Part shown: piece after piece, positions 13,833 to 19,921 of the stretch | How positions within the stretch are numbered: the first letter of the stretch is position 1 | Layout: each line of letters begins with the position of its first letter | Virus record (IMG/VR): IMGVR_UViG_3300020172_002313 | Location: 1 to 25,642 of that record | Strand: one strand, 5' to 3' | Source of the DNA: a virus | DNA: 25,642 bases | Notes under the pieces: model-generated | The model's input: the letters and a program-made list of their open reading frames with translations, nothing else | What the model was told of the DNA's origin: nothing | Databases searched by the model: none | Program-made: the position numbers and the translations under genes

Positions 13833-13865
13833 TTTTCCACAGATTTGTCCACACCCTGTGGAAAA
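13833..13865. other. Cluster of three DnaA-box-like sequences
   Basis: TTTTCCACA (13833), TTGTCCACA (13845) and the reverse-oriented TGTGGAAAA (13857). TTGTCCACA is the consensus for actinobacterial DnaA boxes. The outer two also form a ten-base inverted repeat (TTTTCCACAG...CTGTGGAAAA). Phage genomes can carry host DnaA boxes at replication origins or use them as decoys. Confidence 0.6.
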
Positions 13866-13877
13866 CTCGTTGAGGTT

Positions 13878-13900
13878 TATATGCGCCACCGTTCAGGTTG
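13878..13900 (-). repeat. CGCCACCG box, copy 6 of 9
   Basis: TATATGCGCCACCGTTCAGG then TTG on the plus strand. On the minus strand, CATATAAACCTCAACG follows, which includes the AAACCT leader motif, so this box too may act as promoter towards the gene at 13475-13750. Confidence 0.8.
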
Positions 13901-14052
13901 GGTCGTCGATTCGACGGTCGATTCGACGGTCGGAGGGCGAGCGAAGCCGTCAGTCCCGTGCGCCATCTGAGTTTGGGACAGCCCCGCACTCGCATCTTCA
14001 GGGGCGGGACTATTCGTCAGCACTTTTGCTAACGGGACTAGATACAAAAATA
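13901..14052. other. Operon-border module with tandem TCGA repeats and AGTCCCG motifs
   Basis: Contains a tandem of TCGATTCGACGG (13907-13932), AGTCCCG at 13952, AGCCCCG at 13980, and CGGGACT at 14005 and 14033. CGTCGATTCGACG is palindromic. No ORF supported. It lies between the minus terminator at 14053 and the DnaA-box cluster. Confidence 0.6.
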
Positions 14053-14078
14053 CCCCGACCTGCTGAGACAGATCGGGG
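14053..14078 (-). terminator. Rho-independent terminator (minus strand)
   Basis: On the minus strand CCCCGATCTG pairs with CAGGTCGGGG (one mismatch) and is followed by TATTTTTGTA. It lies 32 bases after the stop of the DUF4314-type gene at 14110. Confidence 0.8.
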
Positions 14079-14109
14079 ATTCTCGATTACTTACTGCTTC
14101 TGCTGGATT

Positions 14110-14325
14110 TCACTTCCGTCCTGTTGATTCATACACAACCTGAAAACGGTCGCCCTCCTCGGTAATCATGCCGAGAGTGCTTCCGTTATCCCACTTGATA
14201 TGCACCGTGCCTTGTGAGTCGATGTGCGTCACCACGCCTTCATCGCCCCACACTAACTTTGTGTATTGGTCGTTAGACCGCATGAATCGCACTCGCTTGC
14301 CGACATAACTTTCTTTGTCGCTCAT
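14110..14325 (-). CDS. DUF4314 domain protein
   Basis: 71 residues comprising VGKRVRFMRSNDQYTKLVWG, EGVVTHIDSQGTVHIKWDNG and STLGMI; this matches DUF4314 (VG-RVRL--M-D-YT-L--G--G-V--ID--GT--V-WDNG--L--I). The family is common on phages, plasmids and conjugative elements, and forms a small beta-barrel of unknown role. GGAGGTG ribosome site lies inside the end of the preceding gene. Confidence 0.85.
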   Translation of the reverse strand: MSDKESYVGKRVRFMRSNDQYTKLVWGDEGVVTHIDSQGTVHIKWDNGSTLGMITEEGDRFQVVYESTGRK

Positions 14326-14328
14326 TAC

Positions 14329-14775
14329 TTACTTCACCTCCTTCCAAAACTCGTTGCTCTCAATAAGTTCTGACGCTTGGAGTATCGCTTCGTTTAGGTC
14401 GTGCGATACCGCATCTAACCAACCGTCCTCAATACCTTCGCCGTATGCATATAGGTCGAACCACGAGTTGTTTATCCACTCAATACGCCCTGCCTCATCT
14501 GCTTTGCGAAGTTCCTCATCGGTTGTGATGCCTACTGATGAGAGTTGATCGCAATATCTAATGACATCGTAGACATGAGGGTTGCTCTCTCGTGCTTCTT
14601 TGGAATCCCAAATATGAATCCGCATCTCACCGTCACAGAAAACTCGAATCTCTCTTTCACCGAAAACTACGGTTGCCGTGAGGGTGTGGTTTTCTGTCCA
14701 TGTGTAGAACGCCGAGTCGTTGCAGAACTGTTTTTCGTGTTCTGTTCCTTCTCTGATGATTTCTAATGTTTTCAT
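14329..14775 (-). CDS. Hypothetical protein
   Basis: 148 residues. MKTLEIIREGTEHEKQFCND opens with a strand and helix, then a strand-rich region (TLTATVVFGEREIRVFCDGE) and a helical C-terminal half. AGGAG seven bases before ATG. Ends three bases before the DUF4314 start, so they share an operon. Not recognised. Confidence 0.75.
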   Translation of the reverse strand: MKTLEIIREGTEHEKQFCNDSAFYTWTENHTLTATVVFGEREIRVFCDGEMRIHIWDSKEARESNPHVYDVIRYCDQLSSVGITTDEELRKADEAGRIEWINNSWFDLYAYGEGIEDGWLDAVSHDLNEAILQASELIESNEFWKEVK

Positions 14776-14814
14776 ATTTCTCCTTTGTTTAGGTTTACAT
14801 GAAGCGTCTTGCTG

Positions 14815-15024
14815 TTATGCGGACGCTTGCTTGAGTGCTTCTTCGATTTCGTCATATGCGCTGTCATTTGTCAAGATGCTGTCGTGTGCTTCTGCTATCT
14901 CTGCCCACGCCTTGTCGCTCACCTTGATGTGCTCAAAGTGGTCTTTGAGGTAATACTCATAGACCACAGGTTCGTCAAGGTTTTCTTTCTTGAGTGATTC
15001 GATTAGTTGTCTAACGGTTGTCAT
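14815..15024 (-). CDS. Small phage protein (TVRQLIESL type)
   Basis: 69 residues. MTTVRQLIESLKKENLDEPV followed by VYEYYLKDHF resembles the TVGELI--L---P-DAPVV family of small phage proteins, also visible at 6701-6919. The C-terminal half is helical and acidic. AAGGAAA ribosome site. The promoter box here is a weak variant (TGCAACACC at 15070-15078). Confidence 0.72.
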   Translation of the reverse strand: MTTVRQLIESLKKENLDEPVVYEYYLKDHFEHIKVSDKAWAEIAEAHDSILTNDSAYDEIEEALKQASA

Positions 15025-15082
15025 TTTTATTTTTCCTTTGTTTAGGTTGATATAAATATCTTACTAAAGCGGTGTTGCAGGG

Positions 15083-15220
15083 TTATTTATTCCACTTCCA
15101 CTCTCGACACGCTTCCTTGTCACGCTTCTTACGCTTGTCCGCCACTCGTTGTGCCTTGAGTATGTTGCGGTCTGCGAACGCTTGACGCTCTTCGGGTGTC
15201 CACGCCTTACGCTTTTTCAT
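15083..15220 (-). CDS. 45-residue basic protein
   Basis: Reads MKKRKAWTPEERQAFADRNI and ends in DKEACREWKWNK; over a third of residues are Lys or Arg. Its start overlaps the previous stop (TAATG). The composition suggests nucleic-acid binding, or a small structural peptide, but there is no family match that I can name. Confidence 0.65.
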   Translation of the reverse strand: MKKRKAWTPEERQAFADRNILKAQRVADKRKKRDKEACREWKWNK

Positions 15221-15702
15221 TAGAACCGATTCTTTCTTGTCCGCCACGCATGGCAGTCATGTTTCGCTTGGTTGTCTACTTGCTCTTGATTCATGCTCGC
15301 CGTAATCAACGGACGGTATCCGCAGACACACTTCACGCCGAGATACTCGGTGATGCCCTGCTTGATTTGGTATGCATGAACAGTAGTGTTGCCGTGTGTA
15401 CGCTCGTTGAGCCACAAGGTGATGAAGTTTTCGCAGTTTTCACAACCCACGATTTTCAGGTCTTTACCGTTCTTTGGTGCTTCTTTCGCAAAGAACTCGA
15501 ACTTGTAGTGATTACACTTTTCGCATTTGTCGTCGTGCTTCCGAACTTTTGAGATTTCTGTTTCACCGTTGGTGATAACTTTCCACTCGGTCGGGAGTAT
15601 GCCCTTAGTCGTCGCTTGCTCAATAAGGTGCTTCTGCACCGTCCACTCAAAGTAGGGCTTGGCAACTTTCTTTGCTTTCTTTGCCTTTTGCTTCTTTGCC
15701 AT
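15220..15702 (-). CDS. Zinc-binding protein with repeated cysteine pairs
   Basis: 160 residues. A Lys/Ala-rich N-terminus (MAKKQKAKKAKKVAK) is followed by CEKC at 60-63, CENC at 87-90 and CVC at 125-127. The pairs are spaced like zinc ribbons. Upstream is the only promoter of the cluster next to strong DnaA boxes. The function is not recognised; nucleic-acid binding is inferred. Confidence 0.7.
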   Translation of the reverse strand: MAKKQKAKKAKKVAKPYFEWTVQKHLIEQATTKGILPTEWKVITNGETEISKVRKHDDKCEKCNHYKFEFFAKEAPKNGKDLKIVGCENCENFITLWLNERTHGNTTVHAYQIKQGITEYLGVKCVCGYRPLITASMNQEQVDNQAKHDCHAWRTRKNRF

Positions 15703-15754
15703 TTTTTTCTCCTGTCTAGGTTTAGTTGTTTAGGTTTATCTAACTGCTACTACT

Positions 15755-15776
15755 AATATAACGGACGGGTGCTACA
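15755..15776 (-). promoter_or_regulatory. Promoter with GTAGCACCC variant box
   Basis: Minus strand: GTAGCACCC at 15767-15775 followed seven to twelve bases on by TATATTAG (15755-15760). Precedes the AAACCTAAAC leader of the zinc-binding gene. Confidence 0.55.
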
Positions 15777-15835
15777 AAGATGTGACTATTTGAGACATAT
15801 TTTTTATTCGACCAACCAATATATCTAGGGGCATA

Positions 15836-15870
15836 ATATCCACAGCCCTGTGGATAACCCCTGTGGATAA
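15836..15870. other. DnaA-box cluster next to AT-rich DNA, candidate replication origin
   Basis: ATATCCACA at 15836 (one mismatch) and two perfect reverse-oriented TTATCCACA boxes (TGTGGATAA at 15849 and 15862), spaced 13 bases in direct repeat. The preceding 50 bases are AT-rich (e.g. CATATTTTTTATTC), as expected of an unwinding element. This is the stronger of two DnaA-box clusters in the window. Confidence 0.65.
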
Positions 15871-15915
15871 CCCCGTGAGACACTTTGGCACTTTTGTCTC
15901 ATTTTCATTTAGGTT

Positions 15916-15938
15916 TATATAAGCCACCGTTCAGGTTG
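15916..15938 (-). repeat. CGCCACCG box (variant AGCCACCG), copy 7 of 9
   Basis: TATATAAGCCACCGTTCAGG then TTG on the plus strand. The minus-strand continuation TATATAAACCTAAATG matches the AAACCTA leader, yet no convincing gene begins there; it runs into the DnaA boxes. Confidence 0.8.
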
Positions 15939-16080
15939 GGTCGTTCGATTTGGACTCGGTCAAGATTTGGACTCAGTCCAAACTTCTGGTTGCGCCCGCC
16001 AGCCCACTAGCCCCGCCCGCATTTCCCATCGGCGGGACTCTTCGCTTTGCTTTGCCCGCACGGGACTGTACGCTTCTGGT
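15939..16080. other. Operon-border module (TTGGACT repeats, AGCCCCG/CGGGACT hairpin)
   Basis: GATTTGGACTC occurs twice, the second inside the palindrome TTGGACTCAGTCCAA. AGCCCCGCC (16009) pairs with GGCGGGACT (16031-16039) except at one C-A position, and a further CGGGACT is at 16061. No gene is supported here. Confidence 0.6.
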
Positions 16081-16293
16081 ATGCCCGTCCCATTTCGCTC
16101 AGTCTCAAAGACACACAACCTGCAGATTGCTGAAGTCATCGATGCGATTGCGCAAACTGAACCCGACCTATTTGGCGAAGGGTCGGCGACACTAATGCCC
16201 GTCAAACACTCCGCCAGTCTGGATATCCCTATCTGCAATGCCCATGTCGCAAACTGGACGCCATACGACGACCTACCCAAAGAGAGAGAGTAG
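16081..16293 (+). CDS. Possible small plus-strand protein
   Basis: 70 residues from ATG at 16081 (the frame is also open upstream, through the repeat module). IAEVIDAIAQTEPDLFGEGS looks like a real helical segment and shares PDLF/RDLF with the next ORF. No clear ribosome site and no plus promoter seen. It lies between a repeat module and the convergent minus-strand terminator, like the ORF at 19086-19286. Coding is plausible but not certain. Confidence 0.42.
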   Translation: MPVPFRSVSKTHNLQIAEVIDAIAQTEPDLFGEGSATLMPVKHSASLDIPICNAHVANWTPYDDLPKERE

Positions 16294-16299
16294 GCGACC

Positions 16300-16512
16300 G
16301 TGTGCGGTGGTGGTAGGGAATCACACGACATCGAGCAAGCGGAGCGTGCTGACTTGCTAGACACGCTGTTTGCTTCGCTGATGAGGGTCGCCCGATGGCA
16401 TGGCGCACTTCAGGCAAAGTTTGAACGAGACTTATTTGGCGCAACGCTCACCGAACTGCTAACGCAAAAAAGCCCGCCTACCGTAATGGTAGACGGGCTA
16501 GTCAACGCCTAA
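16300..16512 (+). CDS. Possible small helical protein, GTG start
   Basis: 70 residues from GTG at 16300, with GAGAGAG about 12 bases upstream. IEQAERADLLDTLFASLMRV and ALQAKFERDLFG form an amphipathic helix pair. Its C-terminal codons run across the minus-strand terminator at 16471-16499, which weakens the case for coding; the same sequence must then serve both roles. Six bases after the preceding ORF. Confidence 0.42.
   Translation: MCGGGRESHDIEQAERADLLDTLFASLMRVARWHGALQAKFERDLFGATLTELLTQKSPPTVMVDGLVNA
16465..16499 (-). terminator. Strong rho-independent terminator (minus strand)
   Basis: AGCCCG and CTACC pair with GGTAG and CGGGCT around a five-base loop; on the minus strand it is followed by TTTTTTG. 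It lies 17 bases beyond the stop at 16516 and ends the 16516-17449 operon. Confidence 0.88.
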
Positions 16513-16515
16513 TAG

Positions 16516-16755
16516 TTACTTGCCTTGTGCTTCGCTCCATAGGTGACGGAATACGAACTTAGGTATCGCCTGCCCATCGTTAGTAAAGTAGTAACCGTTG
16601 TCGAGTGTTGAGTTATCGGGGATGGTAACTATCTGACGCTTACCAACTCGCCCACCATACCAATATCCGACAATGAACTGATTGCGCTCACTGGTCGTCT
16701 CCCACTGCCAACGGGATGTGCCGACATATCCCTTGTAGGTGAGTTGAGTGCTCAC
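16516..16755 (-). CDS. Small hypothetical protein, GTG start
   Basis: 79 residues starting at GTG 16755, which overlaps the preceding stop as GTGA. Begins MSTQLTYKGY; strand-rich with many aromatics (RWQWETTSERNQFIVGYWYG). It may form a small beta domain; not recognised. Last gene of a three-gene unit. Confidence 0.7.
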   Translation of the reverse strand: MSTQLTYKGYVGTSRWQWETTSERNQFIVGYWYGGRVGKRQIVTIPDNSTLDNGYYFTNDGQAIPKFVFRHLWSEAQGK

Positions 16756-17000
16756 GCCTGCACCCACCCTGACGGTGTGCGCATTGCGTAAAGGTACGGG
16801 ATGACATCGACGATGATGTCAGTGAGTGCCTGCACGACTTCGTCACGAGTCGTCCCTAAGTCGTTTATCCACTCGCTGTCTATGCGACCGTGCGCCAAGT
16901 CTTCGACTATTGCGCCGATTACGCCTACGCCCGTTGCACCTATGCCTAGATAGTTATCCGCTAGGACTTCGCTGACTGATGGTGTTGACATGGTGCTCAT
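16752..17000 (-). CDS. Small hypothetical protein
   Basis: 82 residues from the ATG at 17000 that overlaps the previous stop (ATGA). The segment NYLGIGATGVGVIGAIVEDL is weakly hydrophobic and glycine-rich; the rest is helical. Not recognised. Confidence 0.7.
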   Translation of the reverse strand: MSTMSTPSVSEVLADNYLGIGATGVGVIGAIVEDLAHGRIDSEWINDLGTTRDEVVQALTDIIVDVIPYLYAMRTPSGWVQA

Positions 17001-17449
17001 GCCCACCCTTCAGTGCCGTTGCCACCCTTTGCGATGAGTGTCGCACGATGCCAACACTCGAGAATCTGCCGACCGACTAATCCTGACGCACGAGTGTGCA
17101 CTTCGTTGAGATAGTTGACGACACGAGTCTCAAACTCGCCCAACGCCTTTGCGCTATATCGTGCGATAGGTTGCGACGCAACGGTGCCTGATGGATAGTT
17201 GTCGTTGTCAAAGATTGCGAACTTGACAACTTCGAATCCACGACTGCGGTCGTAGTGTGCAAACCTGATGAACGCACTGAACTGTTTGCGGTCGGAATCG
17301 TGCGAGATATCTAGTTTGACTAGTCCGCCGACTTGCTCGCCGTCAAACTCGATATTCTGCAACGGACTGCGCCAAGTGTAAGTGACTGAACGGTCGCCTA
17401 CCTTGCGAGTTGCTTGCGCAAAGTTTGCGCTTAGTGTGGATGTTGACAT
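16997..17449 (-). CDS. Hypothetical protein
   Basis: 150 residues with GGGAG before the ATG. Strand-rich N-terminal half (VTYTWRSPLQNIEFDGEQVG, LVKLDISHDSDRKQF) and a helical C-terminus. First gene of a coupled trio ending at the terminator 16465-16499. Not recognised. Confidence 0.75.
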   Translation of the reverse strand: MSTSTLSANFAQATRKVGDRSVTYTWRSPLQNIEFDGEQVGGLVKLDISHDSDRKQFSAFIRFAHYDRSRGFEVVKFAIFDNDNYPSGTVASQPIARYSAKALGEFETRVVNYLNEVHTRASGLVGRQILECWHRATLIAKGGNGTEGWA

Positions 17450-17523
17450 TACTTGCTCCCTTGTCTAGTAGTTATATGGATTACCTTATTACTTATTATG
17501 TTACGGTACGGGTGTATCACGGT

Positions 17524-17733
17524 TCAGACTTCAAACTCTTCTTCGTGCATCGTTGAGTAGTCCGTGAGTCCGATATATTCGACGAGTCCCCGAACGGTGC
17601 TCAAACCGATTGTGTTAGTGCACCATGTCTGCGCTGTCGCCAAGTCTGCGAACTCTTTATTGACGATTGACTTGTCGCCATCGTTATCTAATCGCACTCG
17701 TGCGATAACTATATGTTGTCTGTCGTTTATCAT
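17524..17733 (-). CDS. Small hypothetical protein
   Basis: 69 residues, strand-helix-strand pattern (HIVIARVRLDNDGDKSIVNK, FADLATAQTWCTN). AAGGGG ribosome site. Promoter with GTTACACCCC box at 17796 and TATATT at 17785. Not recognised. Confidence 0.7.
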   Translation of the reverse strand: MINDRQHIVIARVRLDNDGDKSIVNKEFADLATAQTWCTNTIGLSTVRGLVEYIGLTDYSTMHEEEFEV

Positions 17734-17784
17734 ATGTCTAGCCCCTTATGTCTAATGGAATGGCGTTATTGCCATCCGCTATCT

Positions 17785-17806
17785 AATATACGCACGGGGT
17801 GTAACG
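17785..17806 (-). promoter_or_regulatory. GTTACACCCC-type promoter
   Basis: Minus strand: CGTTACACCCCG (box at 17796-17804) then five bases and TATATT (17785-17790). The same order and spacing occurs before the genes at 18752 and 19867. Confidence 0.6.
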
Positions 17807-18020
17807 GGGTGTGATGTCACGATGTCATGATGTCACCTATCTGGTCGGATATACACGATCGTAGATAACTGCGGGTCTCGCCGTCGGCGACTGCGGTCGA
17901 TTCGATTAGGTCGAGTCGATTGAGTCGGCACACTTGCGCCGGCGTCGTTAGCCCCGTTGCCGTTTCGTTCTGCGAACAGCCCCGCAGAAGATACTTGAAT
18001 GACGGGACTAGCAACACAAA
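17807..18020. other. Operon-border module without CGCCACCG box
   Basis: TCGATTCGATTAGGTCGAGTCGATT cluster near 17898-17920, AGCCCCG at 17950 and 17978, CGGGACT at 18003. ATGTCACGATGTCATGATGTCAC near 17812-17834 is a short tandem repeat (GATGTCA). No gene supported. Confidence 0.55.
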
Positions 18021-18042
18021 AACCCCACCCGAAGGTGAGGTT
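18021..18042 (-). terminator. Rho-independent terminator (minus strand)
   Basis: Minus strand: AACCTCACC, loop TTCG, GGTGGGGTT (one A-C mismatch), then TTTGTGTT. It lies 15 bases past the stop at 18057. Confidence 0.8.
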
Positions 18043-18056
18043 CTCATGTTTGCTGG

Positions 18057-18269
18057 TTATTTGAGTTCGATGACCGTTGCGTCCATCTCAAACGCATGAC
18101 CGTCTGCCCACTCGTCGAGTGAATCCAACGCAATCATCGCTGATTGTTCTGGTGTTCCGTCCATCTCATCAAACTTGATAGATAGTTTGATTTCGATGGT
18201 GTGCGAGTTTCCTTTGGGAACCGTTGCCATGATTTCGGCAACTTGTTCTAGGAACTTGGTGTTGTCCAT
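18057..18269 (-). CDS. Small hypothetical protein
   Basis: 70 residues. MDNTKFLEQVAEIMATVPKG then a strand (HTIEIKLSIKFDEM) and acidic helix. AAGGAAAG before ATG, AAACCTAGAC leader further upstream. Not recognised. Confidence 0.72.
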   Translation of the reverse strand: MDNTKFLEQVAEIMATVPKGNSHTIEIKLSIKFDEMDGTPEQSAMIALDSLDEWADGHAFEMDATVIELK

Positions 18270-18345
18270 GTTCTTTCCTTTCTTGTCTAGGTTTATCTAT
18301 TACGAGTTTGGTTACGCACGAAGCGCAACGAAGTGTGACCGCAGA

Positions 18346-18606
18346 TTACGCAGTCACCGCTTCGATACAAACCGCTACTGCACCATCAATGACGGTGCTT
18401 GTAACCCAATGCCCTGTCCAACCTGATTTGGTGAGATACTCCTGCACCGCACGGTTGTAGTTTTCCGAGATACCCAGTTCATGTTTCCATGAAACCATGA
18501 TTCGGTTCGGGTCTTTCTCGCCGTATCGTGCAACAGAGATTCTTCCGCTGTTGCCGAGATACTTGCATTTCAGTGTTGCTCGATGACTGCTTGATACTTT
18601 GTTCAT
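18346..18606 (-). CDS. Small hypothetical protein
   Basis: 86 residues. Basic N-terminus (MNKVSSSHRATLKCKYLGNS) and IMVSWKHELGISENYNRAVQ, then strands at the C-terminus (WVTSTVIDGAVAVCIEAVTA). The start follows the preceding stop by two bases with GGAGTGAAG in that gene as ribosome site. Not recognised. Confidence 0.72.
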   Translation of the reverse strand: MNKVSSSHRATLKCKYLGNSGRISVARYGEKDPNRIMVSWKHELGISENYNRAVQEYLTKSGWTGHWVTSTVIDGAVAVCIEAVTA

Positions 18607-18608
18607 TA

Positions 18609-18752
18609 TTACTTCACTCCGTAAGACAGACAGATTTGCATTACTGCATCGTTCAGTTCTTTTATCATTTCCTGAACTTGACTGTCCGCAAGTCCAGTAA
18701 TCATTTCTCCATCAATCGATGAAGTCCATACATTTTCTATTTCTTTGTTCAT
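18609..18752 (-). CDS. 47-residue hypothetical protein
   Basis: Reads MNKEIENVWTSSIDGEMITG to a helical C-terminus ending LSYGVK. AAAGGAAACC before the ATG, leader with AAACCTAGAC and a GTTGCACCCC promoter. Followed at once by TAATAATG into the next gene. Fits the operon; not recognised. Confidence 0.68.
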   Translation of the reverse strand: MNKEIENVWTSSIDGEMITGLADSQVQEMIKELNDAVMQICLSYGVK

Positions 18753-18788
18753 TTGGTTTCCTTTGTTGTCTAGGTTTACTTACTACTA

Positions 18789-18810
18789 ATACTACGCACG
18801 GGGTGCAACG
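18789..18810 (-). promoter_or_regulatory. GTTGCACCCC-type promoter
   Basis: Minus strand: TTGCACCCC (18800-18808), five bases, TAGTAT (18789-18794). Single-base variant of the GTTACACCCC box; followed by the AAACCTAGAC leader. Confidence 0.55.
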
Positions 18811-18843
18811 GAGTGTGATGGGGAAACCGCACTCAAACTTTTG

Positions 18844-18864
18844 TATCCGCCACCGTTCAGGTTG
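18844..18864 (-). repeat. CGCCACCG box, copy 8 of 9
   Basis: TATCCGCCACCGTTCAGG then TTG on the plus strand. It lies upstream of the minus operon starting at 18752, at a similar distance from the GTTGCACCCC promoter as in the other copies. Confidence 0.8.
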
Positions 18865-19079
18865 AGGGGGTGTCTTCGATAACTTGGGTCTCGGCTCTGG
18901 CTCGACGGCTCGATTCCTGCTCGATTCCTGCTCGACGTTCGACTTGACGTTCGACTCGACGCATCGGATGAGTCCCGTGCATGCTTTCTTCGCACGGGAC
19001 TGTGTCCCCGTCGGCATCGACTTCGAATAAATCGACTGACTTCTGGTTGTGGTTCTGGCGACTGCGCTATGATGCTGAG
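18865..19079. other. Operon-border module with tandem TCGA repeats and a perfect AGTCCCG hairpin
   Basis: GCTCGATTCCT occurs twice and ACGTTCGACT twice in tandem near 18911-18958. AGTCCCGTGC (18971) and GCACGGGACT (18992) form a perfect ten-base inverted repeat around an 11-base loop. No minus-strand gene is seen. Confidence 0.62.
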
Positions 19080-19085
19080 GTGAAA

Positions 19086-19286
19086 GTGACTTGCTCCATC
19101 TGCAACACAGACTTCGACACCCTGACTACGCAATACGCCGTAAAGGTCGTGGCATGGATAGAACACTCAAACGGCAGGTACATAGGCGCACCTAAGCACC
19201 CTTCTGCGCCTCTCGGGTACGCCCACAGGGTCTGCACAGATGGCAATAAGGCTGACGCTAATGACAGCGCACCAACGCTGTTCTAG
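19086..19286 (+). CDS. Small zinc-finger-like protein
   Basis: 66 residues from GTG 19086, with GAGG five bases upstream; a GTG at 19080 is an alternative. Starts MTCSICNTDFDTL, giving CSIC, and has HRVC near residue 50, so a treble-clef-like zinc site (CxxC ... HxxC) is likely. It is the plus-strand gene in an operon border, convergent with 19373-19867. Not recognised. Confidence 0.62.
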   Translation: MTCSICNTDFDTLTTQYAVKVVAWIEHSNGRYIGAPKHPSAPLGYAHRVCTDGNKADANDSAPTLF

Positions 19287-19288
19287 GG

Positions 19289-19324
19289 CATAAACGCAAT
19301 AAACGCAATAAACGCAAAAAACGC
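19289..19324 (+). repeat. Nine-base tandem repeat AATAAACGC
   Basis: Four units of AATAAACGC (first and last with small changes) lie between the stop at 19286 and the terminator at 19330. On the minus strand they follow the T-run of the terminator, so they may be a backup T-rich tail. Confidence 0.8.
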
Positions 19325-19355
19325 AAAAAGCCCCCCACCCCGAAGGGCAGGGGGC
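19325..19355 (-). terminator. Strong rho-independent terminator (minus strand)
   Basis: Minus strand GCCCCCTGCCC, loop TTCG, GGGTGGGGGGC, then TTTTTGCG. Two positions are G-U wobbles on the minus strand but A-C mismatches on the plus strand, so the minus direction is the functional one. It ends the gene at 19373. Confidence 0.9.
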
Positions 19356-19372
19356 GATTACTCAGACGGTAA

Positions 19373-19867
19373 TCAGATGCGCTGAACGCAAATCGGTCCG
19401 ATACCTCGCTCAACCGAAACAGGGTCTGAAAGTTCTGCGCCACACACGCAACAGATACCAAACTCGTGACCCGCCTTCTGCGCCTCTTCGAGAGTCATGC
19501 GGTTATCTGCGCTCAAACGGAACACACCGCCACGCTCGTACACGAACCGCTCAGACTTTACAGGTGCGAGGGGGTTGTACCGCATCGCATACAGGTTGCC
19601 TGACTGCTTAGAACGCTTGACACGGAACACAACGCCATCCTTGCGGTACATACCGAGTTCGGTGACGGGGTTCGCCTGAACCTCACGGACAGGTCGTGGT
19701 CGGTTGATGTTTCGCTCAACAGATGCCAACTGCGCTTCTGAGAGTGAACCTTTGCGGTCGAACTGCGACAACACGCTCGTAAAGAACGCATTGCCTTCTG
19801 CGTTCGCACGCAAGAACTCAACCACACGCACCGTGCGTGGGTCAAGGGTAAGGGTTGATGGGGACAT
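19373..19867 (-). CDS. Phage protein with C-terminal zinc-binding domain (DUF6011-like)
   Basis: 164 residues. The C-terminus LEEAQKAGHEFGICCVCGAELSDPVSVERGIGPICVQRI matches the DUF6011 type: A---G--YG-C-VCGR-L------E-GIGP-C, with C139, C142 and C160 as likely zinc ligands. The middle (RVKRSKQSGNLYAMRYNPLA) resembles regions next to this domain in other phage proteins. AAGGAG before ATG. Often found in phage replication or recombination regions; exact role unknown. Confidence 0.82.
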   Translation of the reverse strand: MSPSTLTLDPRTVRVVEFLRANAEGNAFFTSVLSQFDRKGSLSEAQLASVERNINRPRPVREVQANPVTELGMYRKDGVVFRVKRSKQSGNLYAMRYNPLAPVKSERFVYERGGVFRLSADNRMTLEEAQKAGHEFGICCVCGAELSDPVSVERGIGPICVQRI

Positions 19868-19900
19868 TTCTATTTCTCCTTTGTCTAGTAGTTGCTACCA

Positions 19901-19921
19901 ACATTACGCACGGGGTGTAAC
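19901..19921 (-). promoter_or_regulatory. GTTACACCCC-type promoter
   Basis: Minus strand: TTACACCCC (19912-19920), five bases, TAATGT (19901-19906), then GGTAGCAACTACTAGAC leader and AAGGAG. Same spacing as at 17796 and 18800. Confidence 0.6.

Noticed and set aside
15825-15905. 27-codon frame after box copy 7 on the minus strand
   Set aside because: It follows an AAACCTAAATG leader, but the peptide runs through the DnaA boxes and has no ribosome site or conserved pattern.
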